NCBI GenBank assembly: GCA_044239865.1
Contig: JBIIAO010000002.1
Span: forward strand, 744,001 to 808,000
Reading direction: 5' to 3'
Source: CAIZGX01 sp044239865
Lineage (GTDB): Bacteria; Bacteroidota; Bacteroidia; Flavobacteriales_D; Sanyastnellaceae
Length of the DNA stretch: 64,000 nt
Position 1 is the stretch's first letter, and the number at the start of each line of letters is the position of its first letter. Below the pieces are notes generated by a model. It ran no database searches and was not told where the DNA came from. It saw nothing but the letters and a program-made list of their open reading frames with translations. Below are positions 1 to 7,322 of this stretch, piece by piece. Both the position numbers and the translations under genes were made by a program.

Positions 1-180
1 ATTACCCATGAAGGTAAAATTGAGGAATTCGTTTGTCAAGGTGACAACTTCAGTGTTGAAGTTAGAGTATCACTCTCGAAAATCCGAACTGGAGATCGTA
101 TCGTGATTTATGATGTGAATGTTACGGGTGCGTGTGGTCTGATTCATCTTGAAGACCGTTTAGATCTTCTTGTTCAATAA
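1..180 (+). CDS. 3' end of an unidentified protein (partial)
   Basis: An open frame enters from the left edge and ends with TAA at 178-180, giving the last 59 residues of a protein whose start lies outside the window. The tail carries KIRTGDRIVIYDVNVTG, and this pattern of a strand, GDRI, then a glycine turn and a final hydrophobic strand loosely resembles the C-terminal domain of GldM-type gliding and T9SS proteins. That resemblance is weak and from memory, so no function is assigned. The gene runs in the same direction as pheT but is separated from it by the oppositely oriented tRNA-Pro. Confidence 0.6.
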   Translation: MTHEGKIEEFVCQGDNFSVEVRVSLSKIRTGDRIVIYDVNVTGACGLIHLEDRLDLLVQ

Positions 181-191
181 AAGTCTTTTCA

Positions 192-224
192 TAAAAAAAA
201 CAAAACCCCTGATTTTCAAGGGTT
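192..224 (-). terminator. rho-independent terminator of tRNA-Pro
   Basis: AACCC at 204-208 pairs with GGGTT at 220-224. Read on the minus strand the hairpin is followed by a run of T (complement of the A tract at 192-200), so it ends the tRNA-Pro transcript. It may also act weakly on the converging plus-strand gene. Confidence 0.6.
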
Positions 225-239
225 ATAAGGAGGTTTTAG

Positions 240-312
240 TCGGGATGACAGGACTTGAACCTGCGACCACACGCCCCCCAGACGTGTACTCTACCAACTG
301 AGCTACATCCCG
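240..312 (-). tRNA. tRNA-Pro (anticodon GGG)
   Basis: The reverse complement folds into a full cloverleaf. The acceptor arm CGGGATG pairs with CATCCCG, the D-loop contains AGTTGGTA, the anticodon stem is CACGT/GCGTG around the loop CTGGGGG, and the T-loop is TTCAAGT. The anticodon GGG reads proline codons CCC and CCU. The discriminator base is A and no CCA is encoded after it. Confidence 0.95.
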
Positions 313-326
313 TTTTTGAAGAGGAA

Positions 327-334
327 CAAAAGTA
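327..334 (-). promoter_or_regulatory. -7 box of the tRNA-Pro promoter
   Basis: On the minus strand this reads TACTTTTG, a match to the Bacteroidota -7 consensus TAnnTTTG, 14 bases before the tRNA 5' end. No clear -33 TTG at the usual distance is visible, so the call rests on the -7 box and its position. Confidence 0.4.
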
Positions 335-369
335 ACAAAATTCTAAGCCCTCCCCCTCGCGTTTGTCTT

Positions 370-377
370 TATTTTTG
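370..377 (+). promoter_or_regulatory. -7 box of the pheT promoter
   Basis: TATTTTTG matches the TAnnTTTG consensus and lies 18 bases before the pheT ATG at 396. It sits downstream of the alternative TTG codon at 363, which argues that the longer reading frame start at 363 is not used. Confidence 0.45.
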
Positions 378-395
378 CAGTCTAATTCGCGCGAT

Positions 396-2813
396 ATGAA
401 AATCTCTTACAAACTTCTTTCACAACTGGTTCAACCACTTCCGGCTCCGGAACTCGTGGCTGCAACCCTTACCAGAACCGGTCTTGAAGTGGAAGGCATT
501 GAAAGCGTAGAGAAAATTCCAGGCGGATTGAAAGGCGTGGTAGTCGGACATGTACTCGAATGCGAAAGACACCCCGATGCCGATCGCTTGTCCATAACGA
601 AAGTAAATCTCGGTGAAGGCGAACCCGTTCAGATTGTTTGCGGTGCACCTAATGTGGCTGCCGGACAAAAAGTGTTAGTTGCCACTGTTGGAACAACATT
701 GTATCCATCATCTGGCGAGTCTTTCACCATTAAGAAAAGTAAAATTCGCGGTGCTGAATCAATTGGTATGATCTGCGCGGAAGACGAACTAGGTCTGGGC
801 GCTTCGCACGACGGCATTCTAATTCTTCCAGCAGAAACAGTGGTTGGAACTCCAGCTGCTGTAGCCCTCAACATAGAAAGCGATGCATGCCTCGAAATTG
901 GTATTACTCCGAATAGAACAGATGCTCTTTCACATTCAGGTGTAGCGCGAGATTTCGCTGCTGCGTGGAATTTGGAAAACGAAAATAAGGTTACGCTTTC
1001 AAGCACAACCGCCCCAGCGATTTCCTTCCAACCGAAAAATTGGAAATTAGATCTTCTCGAAAACACCGAGTGTTCGCGCTATGCGTTTGCGGTAATCAAA
1101 GGAATTGAAAATCAAGAGACGCCAGAATTCATTAAAGAAACTCTCGCTGTTATTGGCGTGAAGAGCGTGAACTTGTGCGTAGACGTGACCAACTTCGTTC
1201 AACATGAATTGGGTCAACCGCTGCACGTATTCAAGGCAAATGATTTTTCCAATCAGACCATCACGGTTCGAAATGCAAATACAGATGAGGCGTTAGAAAC
1301 GCTCGACGGGGTTTCCCGCAAACTCACCAACGAAGACGTAGTTATTTCCAACCAAAACGAAGTGCTTTGCATGGGCGGTGTTATGGGTGGAAAAATTGCG
1401 GGCGTGAGCGCTGAAGATTCGTTCGTGGTTTTTGAAAGTGCTTGCTTCAACGCAGTGCGTGTGCGCAAGAGCGCGAAGCGCAACCAGATACATTCCGATT
1501 CTTCGTTTCGCTTTGAACGCGGAGTTGCGGTAGATGGAATTCCAAATGCGTTAGCGCGTGCTTGGGAATTAATCCAAGCAGAAAATCCGAATGCTGTTTT
1601 GGTGGAAGCGCAAGATGTTTATCCGGTTGCAATTCCGAAAACAGAAATTTCAGTTCAGAAAAATTATTTGAAATCGTTGTTAGGAATTGACATTCCAAGC
1701 GAAACGGTTGTTTCAATATTGAATGATTTACAGTTCGAAGTTTCAACGGTTGAAGGTGGTTGGAAGGTGCTTGTGCCCTACAACCGTGTGGAAGTAACGC
1801 GTCCAGCCGATGTTGCGGAAGAGGTGCTTCGCATCTATGGTTACGACAAAGTTGAATTGCCTTCGCGCATGACGCTTTCGTTGAACACCAAAGGAAAATC
1901 AGAGAGCCTGCATTTCCGTTTGGCCGACCTGCTGGTTGCAGAAGGCTACACTGAGATCATGAATATGTCGTTAACGAAAAGCAAGTACGCCGAAGCGTTC
2001 GATGCGGCGTTAGGAGTGAACAGTGTTTCGTTGTTGAATCCGTTGAGCAAAGATCTTTCGCACATGCGTAGCTCTTTGTTGTTTGGTGGAATGGAAAGCA
2101 TTTCGTTGAATGAAAAGCACAGAGCAACCGATCTTCGTTTGTTTGAAATTGGAAAGGAATACCGCAAGACTGAAAACGGATACAAAGAGAAAAGAAAATT
2201 AGCGCTTTGGTTGTGCGGAAAGGAAAGCGCAGAATCATGGAACAACACCGCGAATGCTTCGTCATTGGCGCAATTGCGAGCAGTGGTTGAAAATATTTTG
2301 AATGCGTTAGGCATTCAACAAGTCGAAGTTATTTCACTTCAAGACTCTCCCATTTTCGCTTACGGAATGGAGCTGTCTTCACAGAAAAAATCGTTGGTGA
2401 AGATGGGACGCGTGAGTCCAGAAATTCAAGAAGCAACCGATGTGGAGCAGGAAGTATTCTATGCTGAATTCGATTTCGACACGTTGGAAAAATTGAGAAC
2501 GCAACAGCGCAATGCCTTCCAACCATTAAATAAATTCCCTTGGGTGCGTCGCGATTTATCGTTGTTGTTGAACAAGGAAACCGCGTTCGAAAGCCTTCGT
2601 CAGTCTGCCCTTAAAAGCGAAAAGAAATTATTGAAGGAAGTGAATTTGTTCGACGTATACGAAGGCAAGAATCTTCCAGAAGGAAAGAAATCTTATGCTT
2701 TGAAATTCATACTTCAAGACGCCCAACAAACCTTAACTGATGAAGTTGTAGAGAAGAGTATGCAGCGCATTTTGCAAGGCTTGCAGACTGAGTGTTCGGC
2801 GGAGTTGAGGTAG
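396..2813 (+). CDS. pheT: phenylalanine--tRNA ligase beta subunit
   Basis: This is the 805-residue beta chain of phenylalanyl-tRNA synthetase, which with PheS forms the alpha2-beta2 enzyme charging tRNA-Phe in the cytoplasm. The domain order is canonical: an EMAP-type tRNA-binding domain near residues 40-150 (VVGHVLECERHPDADRLS), the B3/B4 editing region, a B5 domain near 400-475 (EVTRPADVAEEVLRIYGYDK) and a C-terminal FDX-ACB anticodon-binding domain beginning FPWVRRDLSLLL near 710. Length fits the family. ATG 396 is preferred over TTG 363 because a promoter -7 box lies between them. pheS is not in the window. The last 35 bases, including the stop, are repeated at 6055 and partly at 16069. 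Confidence 0.97.
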   Translation: MKISYKLLSQLVQPLPAPELVAATLTRTGLEVEGIESVEKIPGGLKGVVVGHVLECERHPDADRLSITKVNLGEGEPVQIVCGAPNVAAGQKVLVATVGTTLYPSSGESFTIKKSKIRGAESIGMICAEDELGLGASHDGILILPAETVVGTPAAVALNIESDACLEIGITPNRTDALSHSGVARDFAAAWNLENENKVTLSSTTAPAISFQPKNWKLDLLENTECSRYAFAVIKGIENQETPEFIKETLAVIGVKSVNLCVDVTNFVQHELGQPLHVFKANDFSNQTITVRNANTDEALETLDGVSRKLTNEDVVISNQNEVLCMGGVMGGKIAGVSAEDSFVVFESACFNAVRVRKSAKRNQIHSDSSFRFERGVAVDGIPNALARAWELIQAENPNAVLVEAQDVYPVAIPKTEISVQKNYLKSLLGIDIPSETVVSILNDLQFEVSTVEGGWKVLVPYNRVEVTRPADVAEEVLRIYGYDKVELPSRMTLSLNTKGKSESLHFRLADLLVAEGYTEIMNMSLTKSKYAEAFDAALGVNSVSLLNPLSKDLSHMRSSLLFGGMESISLNEKHRATDLRLFEIGKEYRKTENGYKEKRKLALWLCGKESAESWNNTANASSLAQLRAVVENILNALGIQQVEVISLQDSPIFAYGMELSSQKKSLVKMGRVSPEIQEATDVEQEVFYAEFDFDTLEKLRTQQRNAFQPLNKFPWVRRDLSLLLNKETAFESLRQSALKSEKKLLKEVNLFDVYEGKNLPEGKKSYALKFILQDAQQTLTDEVVEKSMQRILQGLQTECSAELR

Positions 2814-2815
2814 GT
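2781..2815 (+). repeat. pheT 3'-end repeat, copy A (native)
   Basis: These 35 bases cover the last codons and stop of pheT and have the core TGTTCGGCGGAGTTGAGG. They recur at 6055-6089 with one mismatch (T to G at the ninth base), and 17 bases recur at 16069-16085 with one mismatch. Copy A is the native one because it encodes the normal C-terminus ECSAELR. It marks the left edge of the accessory island. Confidence 0.85.
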
Positions 2816-4054
2816 TTATTCCTTTACTACCCGGAATGTCTGTTTCATATTTTCTCCAACGCTGAACAAATAAATACCATTTGATAAATTACCAAATTCA
2901 ATAACTGTATTCTCGGAATTTATTTTTCCTGTTAAAACTAATTTGCCCGTGTTGTCATAAACAACGTAAACAGATCCTAACAATTTCACGTCTGTTTTTA
3001 CATTGATTTGATTGTTTGCAGGGTTAGGAAAAAGTGAAAACACACTGCTACTAGCGCTTTCATTTATGCCTACAGTCCCACAACCTATTGAATTTAGTAA
3101 ACTTGCTCTGGGTTCAACCATCAATGTAGCTATAATTCTATCTTTCTGACCTTGTGTAAATCTGTTTACTAAAGGACAATAGGCCATATAATTATACCGA
3201 CTATTATCCCATACACCGAGGGTGGTACATGGATTAATCGAACCACAATCGCCTTGTTTGTGAGGTGGCGTATCGCATACATAATCTCCATCGACAAGGC
3301 AATTAGTATCTACTGGACAATAAGCATTACCACCATCCCCGTTGAAGGTGTGATAAAGAAAAAACCCATGTCCCATTTCGTGAGGTAAAGTCCCGCTGTT
3401 ACTTGTCATCGAGGTGGAAACAATAACTAATCCATCATAAAGTCCACCAATTGGATATGATGCATAGCCAACGAAAGAACCGTTACATATTTCGCTAACT
3501 ACCCAAATATTATAATAGTCAGAAACAGGCCATCTGCTCAAGTCTTTTATGGCAGTTTCAATTGCCGCGCTGCAGGTATTCCCTGTTGGTTTTATTCCCT
3601 CTGCTAAATAATTTGGAACACTTGCCCCATTAATTCTGTTAATGCCATTTGTTGAATTGCCATTTGGGTCTGCACTTGCGAGGCAAAATTCCATTTCAAT
3701 ATCAGCTCCTAAACCGTTTATATTTCTGAAGCGGTTATTAAGTCCTGCAATAGCTTGTTGAATTTGAACATCCGAAATATTAGAACCTGTTCCAATAGGC
3801 TCGCCTAAATGAATAACATGAACAACAACAGGAATGGTGTACAGGGTAGATCGTAATGTGATATTTGCGTGCTTTTGAATATTATCCTCAACTTGCGATT
3901 CAAGGAGATGAATTTGCTTCCGATAAACAGAATCGGTTTGCATTAGGTTATTATGAATATGATCCGTAGCGCAGTCAGCACCTTGCCCCTTGCTCTGCAC
4001 ATGAACAGACAGAAAGAAAATTGTTATTAGAATAAAATACGAAGCGGTTTTCAT
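2816..4054 (-). CDS. secreted M43-type zinc metalloprotease with T9SS sorting domain
   Basis: The 412-residue protein starts with a signal peptide (residues 1-23), has a pappalysin-like catalytic domain and ends in a type A T9SS sorting domain (LFPNPANNQINV near 340). The zinc site is the extended motif HEMGHGFFLYH near residue 225, matching the HExxHxxGxxH-type metzincin pattern, and the domain opens with the family-typical VVVHVIH segment. It is predicted to be exported, delivered through the T9SS and anchored or released at the cell surface as a protease. Its ATG overlaps the stop of the upstream lipocalin-like gene as ATGA, so the two are probably translationally coupled. It is the first gene of the island after pheT. 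Its substrate is unknown. Confidence 0.88.
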   Translation of the reverse strand: MKTASYFILITIFFLSVHVQSKGQGADCATDHIHNNLMQTDSVYRKQIHLLESQVEDNIQKHANITLRSTLYTIPVVVHVIHLGEPIGTGSNISDVQIQQAIAGLNNRFRNINGLGADIEMEFCLASADPNGNSTNGINRINGASVPNYLAEGIKPTGNTCSAAIETAIKDLSRWPVSDYYNIWVVSEICNGSFVGYASYPIGGLYDGLVIVSTSMTSNSGTLPHEMGHGFFLYHTFNGDGGNAYCPVDTNCLVDGDYVCDTPPHKQGDCGSINPCTTLGVWDNSRYNYMAYCPLVNRFTQGQKDRIIATLMVEPRASLLNSIGCGTVGINESASSSVFSLFPNPANNQINVKTDVKLLGSVYVVYDNTGKLVLTGKINSENTVIEFGNLSNGIYLFSVGENMKQTFRVVKE

Positions 4055-4581
4055 TTTGCTTTCATATATTTCCTGCCGTTCTTGATGTAGAGAGAATGTA
4101 TTGGGTATGTTGTTATATCCTCAATTTCTCTACCCAATAAATCGTAGTATTTACTATTCGTTAATGACGGATTTTGAGTTTCTTCAGTAATTGACACCGA
4201 ATTACAGTCGTTAATATTTGTTCCTAAACGAATGTAAACTAAATTACTTTGGTCGACGAATGTGACGATGTTTCCTTCACAACTAAATACCATACTAGTA
4301 ACTAAGATATTTCCAAAATGGTAATCCATAGTAATTGTATCGGCAGACACGGTATAATCTTCCGTTCCAGGAATATGATTGCCGTCTCCAGCCTCAAAGG
4401 TGTTGTATAAGGAATCGCAATTTCCTGCGGTACAATAATAGGTGAACCGTTCACCATTTTCAAAAATAAACAGCGTATTGTCGAAGTTTTGCATTTTCCA
4501 TTTGCCTTCAATTGTGTTGTTTTGTGAGAATGCGTTGGTTGTGCTCAATAGCAGTATAGCTCCTAATAGTAGTCTTTTCAT
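4051..4581 (-). CDS. secreted lipocalin-like protein
   Basis: ATG 4581 gives a 176-residue protein with a clean signal peptide ending at AFSQ near residue 20; the frame extends upstream but that part is basic and unlike a leader. After it comes IEGKWKMQNFDNTLFIFENG, the usual opening of a lipocalin-like barrel (a GxW then a predicted beta strand). The C-terminus (KYYDLLGREIEDI and a final run KNGRKYMKAK) looks like a divergent T9SS sorting tail. It overlaps the protease gene by four bases, so the pair is likely one transcript and may work at the same site. Ligand and function are unknown. Confidence 0.7.
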   Translation of the reverse strand: MKRLLLGAILLLSTTNAFSQNNTIEGKWKMQNFDNTLFIFENGERFTYYCTAGNCDSLYNTFEAGDGNHIPGTEDYTVSADTITMDYHFGNILVTSMVFSCEGNIVTFVDQSNLVYIRLGTNINDCNSVSITEETQNPSLTNSKYYDLLGREIEDITTYPIHSLYIKNGRKYMKAK

Positions 4582-4694
4582 GTTTTGTTTGTTTTTAATT
4601 GTTCGATTTGTGGGCAATTGGGGGAGCTTGCCCTTATTTTTTCTGCTCAGTCTATTAGACCTTCTTATCATTGATTTAGTTGCATACACCCCAA

Positions 4695-4768
4695 AATAAC
4701 TATCTTATAGACGCTACAAACCTTCCCTGTACATTTTAATTTAGCGTAATTGCCGTAGTCTGTTAGTC
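4695..4768 (-). repeat. attC-like palindromic element E1
   Basis: Read on the minus strand it starts with GACTAAC, which includes the TAA stop of the Fic gene, and ends near GTTATT. Between them lie an imperfect inverted repeat and the segment ACGCTACAAAC (plus strand, from 4711). It is clearly homologous to element E8 at 15475: both share TAACTA, TTATA, ACGCTACAAAC, CCC and TACAT in the same order and spacing. The layout of a CTAAC core, palindromic arms and a GTT core resembles an integron recombination site. Confidence 0.6.
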
Positions 4769-5872
4769 CACCTTCCATTTCTTTACTAGTTCGTAGTTCA
4801 CACTGCGTCCGCCTTCTTTGGTTTGTTGTAATATTCTTTTTTCTACGAGATCTTTAATATCGCGCAAGGCAGTGTCTGACGATGTTTTATTGATTTTCGC
4901 CCATTTCGAACTTTGTAATTTACCATCGAAATTGTCAAGCAGCATGTTCAATATTTTTCTTTGCCTTTCGTTAATTGAAGTCTTTTCGTGGTGTTTCCAG
5001 AATTCTGCTTTTTTAAGAATTTGTTGTGATGTCTTTTCAGTAGTGAGCATTGCGTTTTTAAGACAATGAAGAAACCAGTTCAGCCATTCCGTTATGTCAT
5101 TCTTGCTGTGTTGTACTTTTTGTAAAACAGCGTAATACATTTTTCGTTCTTCTAATATTTGGCTCGACATGCTATAAAAGCGCTCTCCGCTTCCTTCAGC
5201 GCGTGCAAGCACCATGTCGGTAAGAGCACGAGCCATGCGACCGTTACCATCGTCGAACGGATGGATAATGATAAACCAAAAGTGTGCTATAGCTGCTTTT
5301 AGGACTGGATCAAGTGAATTGTCTTTATTAAACCAGGTGATGAATTTCTTCATTTCTGCTTTTACGAACTTTGGCTTAATTGCTTCGTAATGCACTTTCT
5401 CTTTACCCATTGCTCCTGAAACAATTTGCATTTCACCCGTGCGATAACAACCAACTTCTATGGCATAAGGCCCGCTGTATCCGGTTGGAAATAACGCTGC
5501 ATGCCATCCGAACAAACGCTTTTCTGTTAATGGCGAATTGAATTTTTGTGTAGCATCAAGCATCATCTCCACGATACCTTCAATATGACGACTGCTTTTA
5601 ATGAGACCTGCTGAATTAATTCCTAATCGTCTGGCAATGGATGAGCGAACTTGATCATAGTTGAGTAGTTCTCCTTCTATCTCCGATGATTTAACAACAT
5701 CGAGTGTTAATGCGGTAAGTGTTGCTTCTTCTTTTGCCGAAAATCCAAGAGCATTCATCTGTCCGATGATTTTTCCTTGCCTCAATCGTACGTCTCCGAA
5801 TATGGAATTAATCTCTGATTCACGCCAAGTGAAATCAGTCCAGTTTTTGTACTCGTAGATGTATTTTGCCAT
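4763..5872 (-). CDS. Fic family protein (AMPylase type) with C-terminal winged helix
   Basis: The 369-residue protein carries the Fic active site HPFDDGNGRMAR near residues 204-215, with the catalytic His, the anion-binding loop and the final Arg all intact. These enzymes usually transfer AMP from ATP to a target protein. The N-terminal part is DUF4172-like and contains the inhibitory helix motif SSEIEG near residue 60, fitting (S/T)xxxE(G/N), so activity is probably self-inhibited by that Glu (class II Fic). The last 90 residues look like a winged helix (TSINERQRKILNMLLDNFDG). A cluster of palindromes just upstream is a plausible operator for self-regulation. The TAA stop is embedded in attC-like element E1. 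Target unknown. Confidence 0.92.
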   Translation of the reverse strand: MAKYIYEYKNWTDFTWRESEINSIFGDVRLRQGKIIGQMNALGFSAKEEATLTALTLDVVKSSEIEGELLNYDQVRSSIARRLGINSAGLIKSSRHIEGIVEMMLDATQKFNSPLTEKRLFGWHAALFPTGYSGPYAIEVGCYRTGEMQIVSGAMGKEKVHYEAIKPKFVKAEMKKFITWFNKDNSLDPVLKAAIAHFWFIIIHPFDDGNGRMARALTDMVLARAEGSGERFYSMSSQILEERKMYYAVLQKVQHSKNDITEWLNWFLHCLKNAMLTTEKTSQQILKKAEFWKHHEKTSINERQRKILNMLLDNFDGKLQSSKWAKINKTSSDTALRDIKDLVEKRILQQTKEGGRSVNYELVKKWKVD

Positions 5873-5887
5873 GGCCTCTCAGTTGTC

Positions 5888-5950
5888 TGCGGCAAATATA
5901 GGAATTATTCACCGCATATTTGCGGCGAATAGAACGGTTTTTCACCGCAA
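5888..5950 (-). promoter_or_regulatory. Fic promoter with palindromic operator cluster
   Basis: A 24-base palindrome at 5907-5930 has arms ATTCACCGCA and TGCGGCGAAT around TATT with one mismatch. Half-sites lie on both sides: TGCGGCAAAT at 5888-5897 and TTCACCGCAA near 5941-5950. On the minus strand 5893-5900 reads TATATTTG, a perfect -7 box, 20 bases before the Fic ATG, and it overlaps the proximal half-site. A protein bound here would block transcription, and the Fic protein itself has a DNA-binding-type C-terminus. Confidence 0.6.
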
Positions 5951-5963
5951 GCAATTTTTTTGG

Positions 5964-6025
5964 TTCGGAATGAACGAGAGTAAAAAGATTAGAAAATTAC
6001 TCTCGTTTCCATAATGAGAGTAAAA
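5964..6025. repeat. inverted repeats of an ACGAGAGTAA motif
   Basis: AACGAGAGTAA at 5973-5983 is followed by its exact reverse complement TTACTCTCGTT at 5997-6007, and a third variant ATGAGAGTAAAA follows near 6014-6025. The spacing of about two helical turns resembles a regulator binding cluster. The left part, from TTCGGAATGA onward, recurs almost identically at 15598-15621. There is no gene between here and 6089. Confidence 0.5.
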
Positions 6026-6054
6026 TTCACCCTCGACAGAGGTGTTTTTAATGT

Positions 6055-6089
6055 TTGCAGACGGAGTGTTCGGCGGAGTTGAGGTAGGT
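6055..6089 (+). repeat. pheT 3'-end repeat, copy B
   Basis: It is identical to 2781-2815 at 34 of 35 bases, but here it is not attached to a pheT reading frame. It lies between the Fic operator region and the stop of the ion-channel gene, so it divides the island into a left block (protease, lipocalin, Fic) and a right block (ion channel to lipoprotein). Confidence 0.85.
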
Positions 6090-6093
6090 GGGT

Positions 6094-7059
6094 CTAAGAA
6101 AATGTTAAAATCGTAAACGTAATAATTGTGAAATACAATACAGTGATAGTTACGTACGATATCAAATCAATCTTCGATGATATTTTTTTCAATTTTTCGT
6201 TATCCTGTTCATACAATCGAAGAGAAATTACAGAGATGATTATAATTAAAAAAATAAAGATGAATGTTGTGTTATGCAAATAGTCGAGAAGTGTAAGATC
6301 GTTGGTTGCGGGTATAATAGTCTCTACAATGTATTTATTACCAACTGCGGCAAACAAACCGCCAACGCATAATCCAAAACGAGGATCTGTGTTTATGGGT
6401 TTGATCCAAAATACACACGATGAAATCAAGAATGCTACAATTATTCCTGTTATGAGTTTGAATAAAATTAGCCATGAGCCAGTGCGACTGATAGTTATAG
6501 CAATATCAAATCGAGGTGATGTGCTCTTAGATGCTGTTGGATTGCCAAAAGATGTCTCGTACAGTGTTGCCGCAGATGTAAAAGAGACATTATTTATCGC
6601 CCAATCATCAAATTGTGAATACACAAGGGTATCAACCTTAGAGCCATTTACGTCCGGTACAAAAACGAAATCGTCCGTTGTATATTCAGATGATTCAATA
6701 CTAAATATTATCTTTTGGGAGTCGAATGGGTAGCTATTTGTTGAAAATGTTTGTCTGCTTTTGATAAGTGCTTTCGTGTAAAACCAATTGTGATTTTCAA
6801 GTTTCTCTGTGCTAGTGCTGTTAAAGCTGAACTCATCGCAATTAATGAAGTCCAATTCCTTTTCAAAATCATAGGTGGAATCACTGTACAAGCACCAAAA
6901 ATGAATGTCAGCATTCATTGTATTGCCTCCGATGTCAAAATTGTGCAAAGAAGATATGAATGCACCGATTTTCACGGTATCAACTTTTGTGTTTTGAGAG
7001 TAGATATTACTAAAACATAAAAGAGACAGAACAAGTAAGCAAGTTTTCCAATGTTTCAT
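6094..7059 (-). CDS. pentameric ligand-gated ion channel homologue (Cys-loop superfamily fold)
   Basis: The 321-residue protein has a signal peptide (residues 1-21), about 170 residues of predicted beta-rich extracellular domain, and four membrane segments near 195-217, 225-247, 258-280 and 298-320. This is the architecture and length of prokaryotic channels such as GLIC and ELIC. The motif YPFDSQKIIFSIES matches the conserved (F/Y)PxDxQ turn of the superfamily, and the flanking Cys-loop cysteines are absent, as usual in bacteria. The M2-region stretch GLFAAVGNKYIVETIIP is polar-poor and unlike the pore of GLIC, so it may belong to a divergent subfamily with unknown conduction. It is a single-gene minus-strand unit ending next to pheT-tail copy B. 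Confidence 0.72.
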   Translation of the reverse strand: MKHWKTCLLVLSLLCFSNIYSQNTKVDTVKIGAFISSLHNFDIGGNTMNADIHFWCLYSDSTYDFEKELDFINCDEFSFNSTSTEKLENHNWFYTKALIKSRQTFSTNSYPFDSQKIIFSIESSEYTTDDFVFVPDVNGSKVDTLVYSQFDDWAINNVSFTSAATLYETSFGNPTASKSTSPRFDIAITISRTGSWLILFKLITGIIVAFLISSCVFWIKPINTDPRFGLCVGGLFAAVGNKYIVETIIPATNDLTLLDYLHNTTFIFIFLIIIISVISLRLYEQDNEKLKKISSKIDLISYVTITVLYFTIITFTILTFS

Positions 7060-7088
7060 TTAATCTTATTAATGTCAATACTTTTCTT

Positions 7089-7300
7089 TAACGGTTTAGA
7101 GTTTGTCATTATAATCATTCGATTTTGATACATCGAACTGCAAATCCATCAGACTTAAAAGCATTTGTTCTAGAAGTTGGCGATTTTCACCACAAATGTT
7201 GATGCGGAGAACCAAACTTTGATTAACCATCCCGAAACTTCGGGATCTGCGGAGCACTGAACCGCCACTTTTGCCAAACCCGTGTTCTATGCAGTTACTA
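7089..7300 (-). repeat. attC-like spacer element E2
   Basis: This gene-free stretch follows the M60-like gene on the minus strand. It has an outer inverted pair (minus-strand GTTTGGC and GCCAAC), an inner perfect hairpin ATCCCGAA/TTCGGGAT at 7229-7246, two direct copies of a GTKCTCCGCA motif, and ends with AAACCGTT before the ion-channel gene. It is the least regular of the island spacers, and pairing of its long arms is weaker than in E3 and E7. Confidence 0.45.
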
Positions 7301-7322
7301 TGTTATGTGTTATTGGCTTTCT

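Noticed and set aside
363..395. Longer pheT start at TTG 363
   Set aside because: A -7 promoter box (370-377) lies after this codon, and ATG 396 gives the usual family N-terminus MKISYKLL.
4442..4699. 85-codon plus-strand frame opposite the lipocalin-like gene start
   Set aside because: It is antisense to the signal peptide region and ends within E1; hydrophobic content is a mirror effect.
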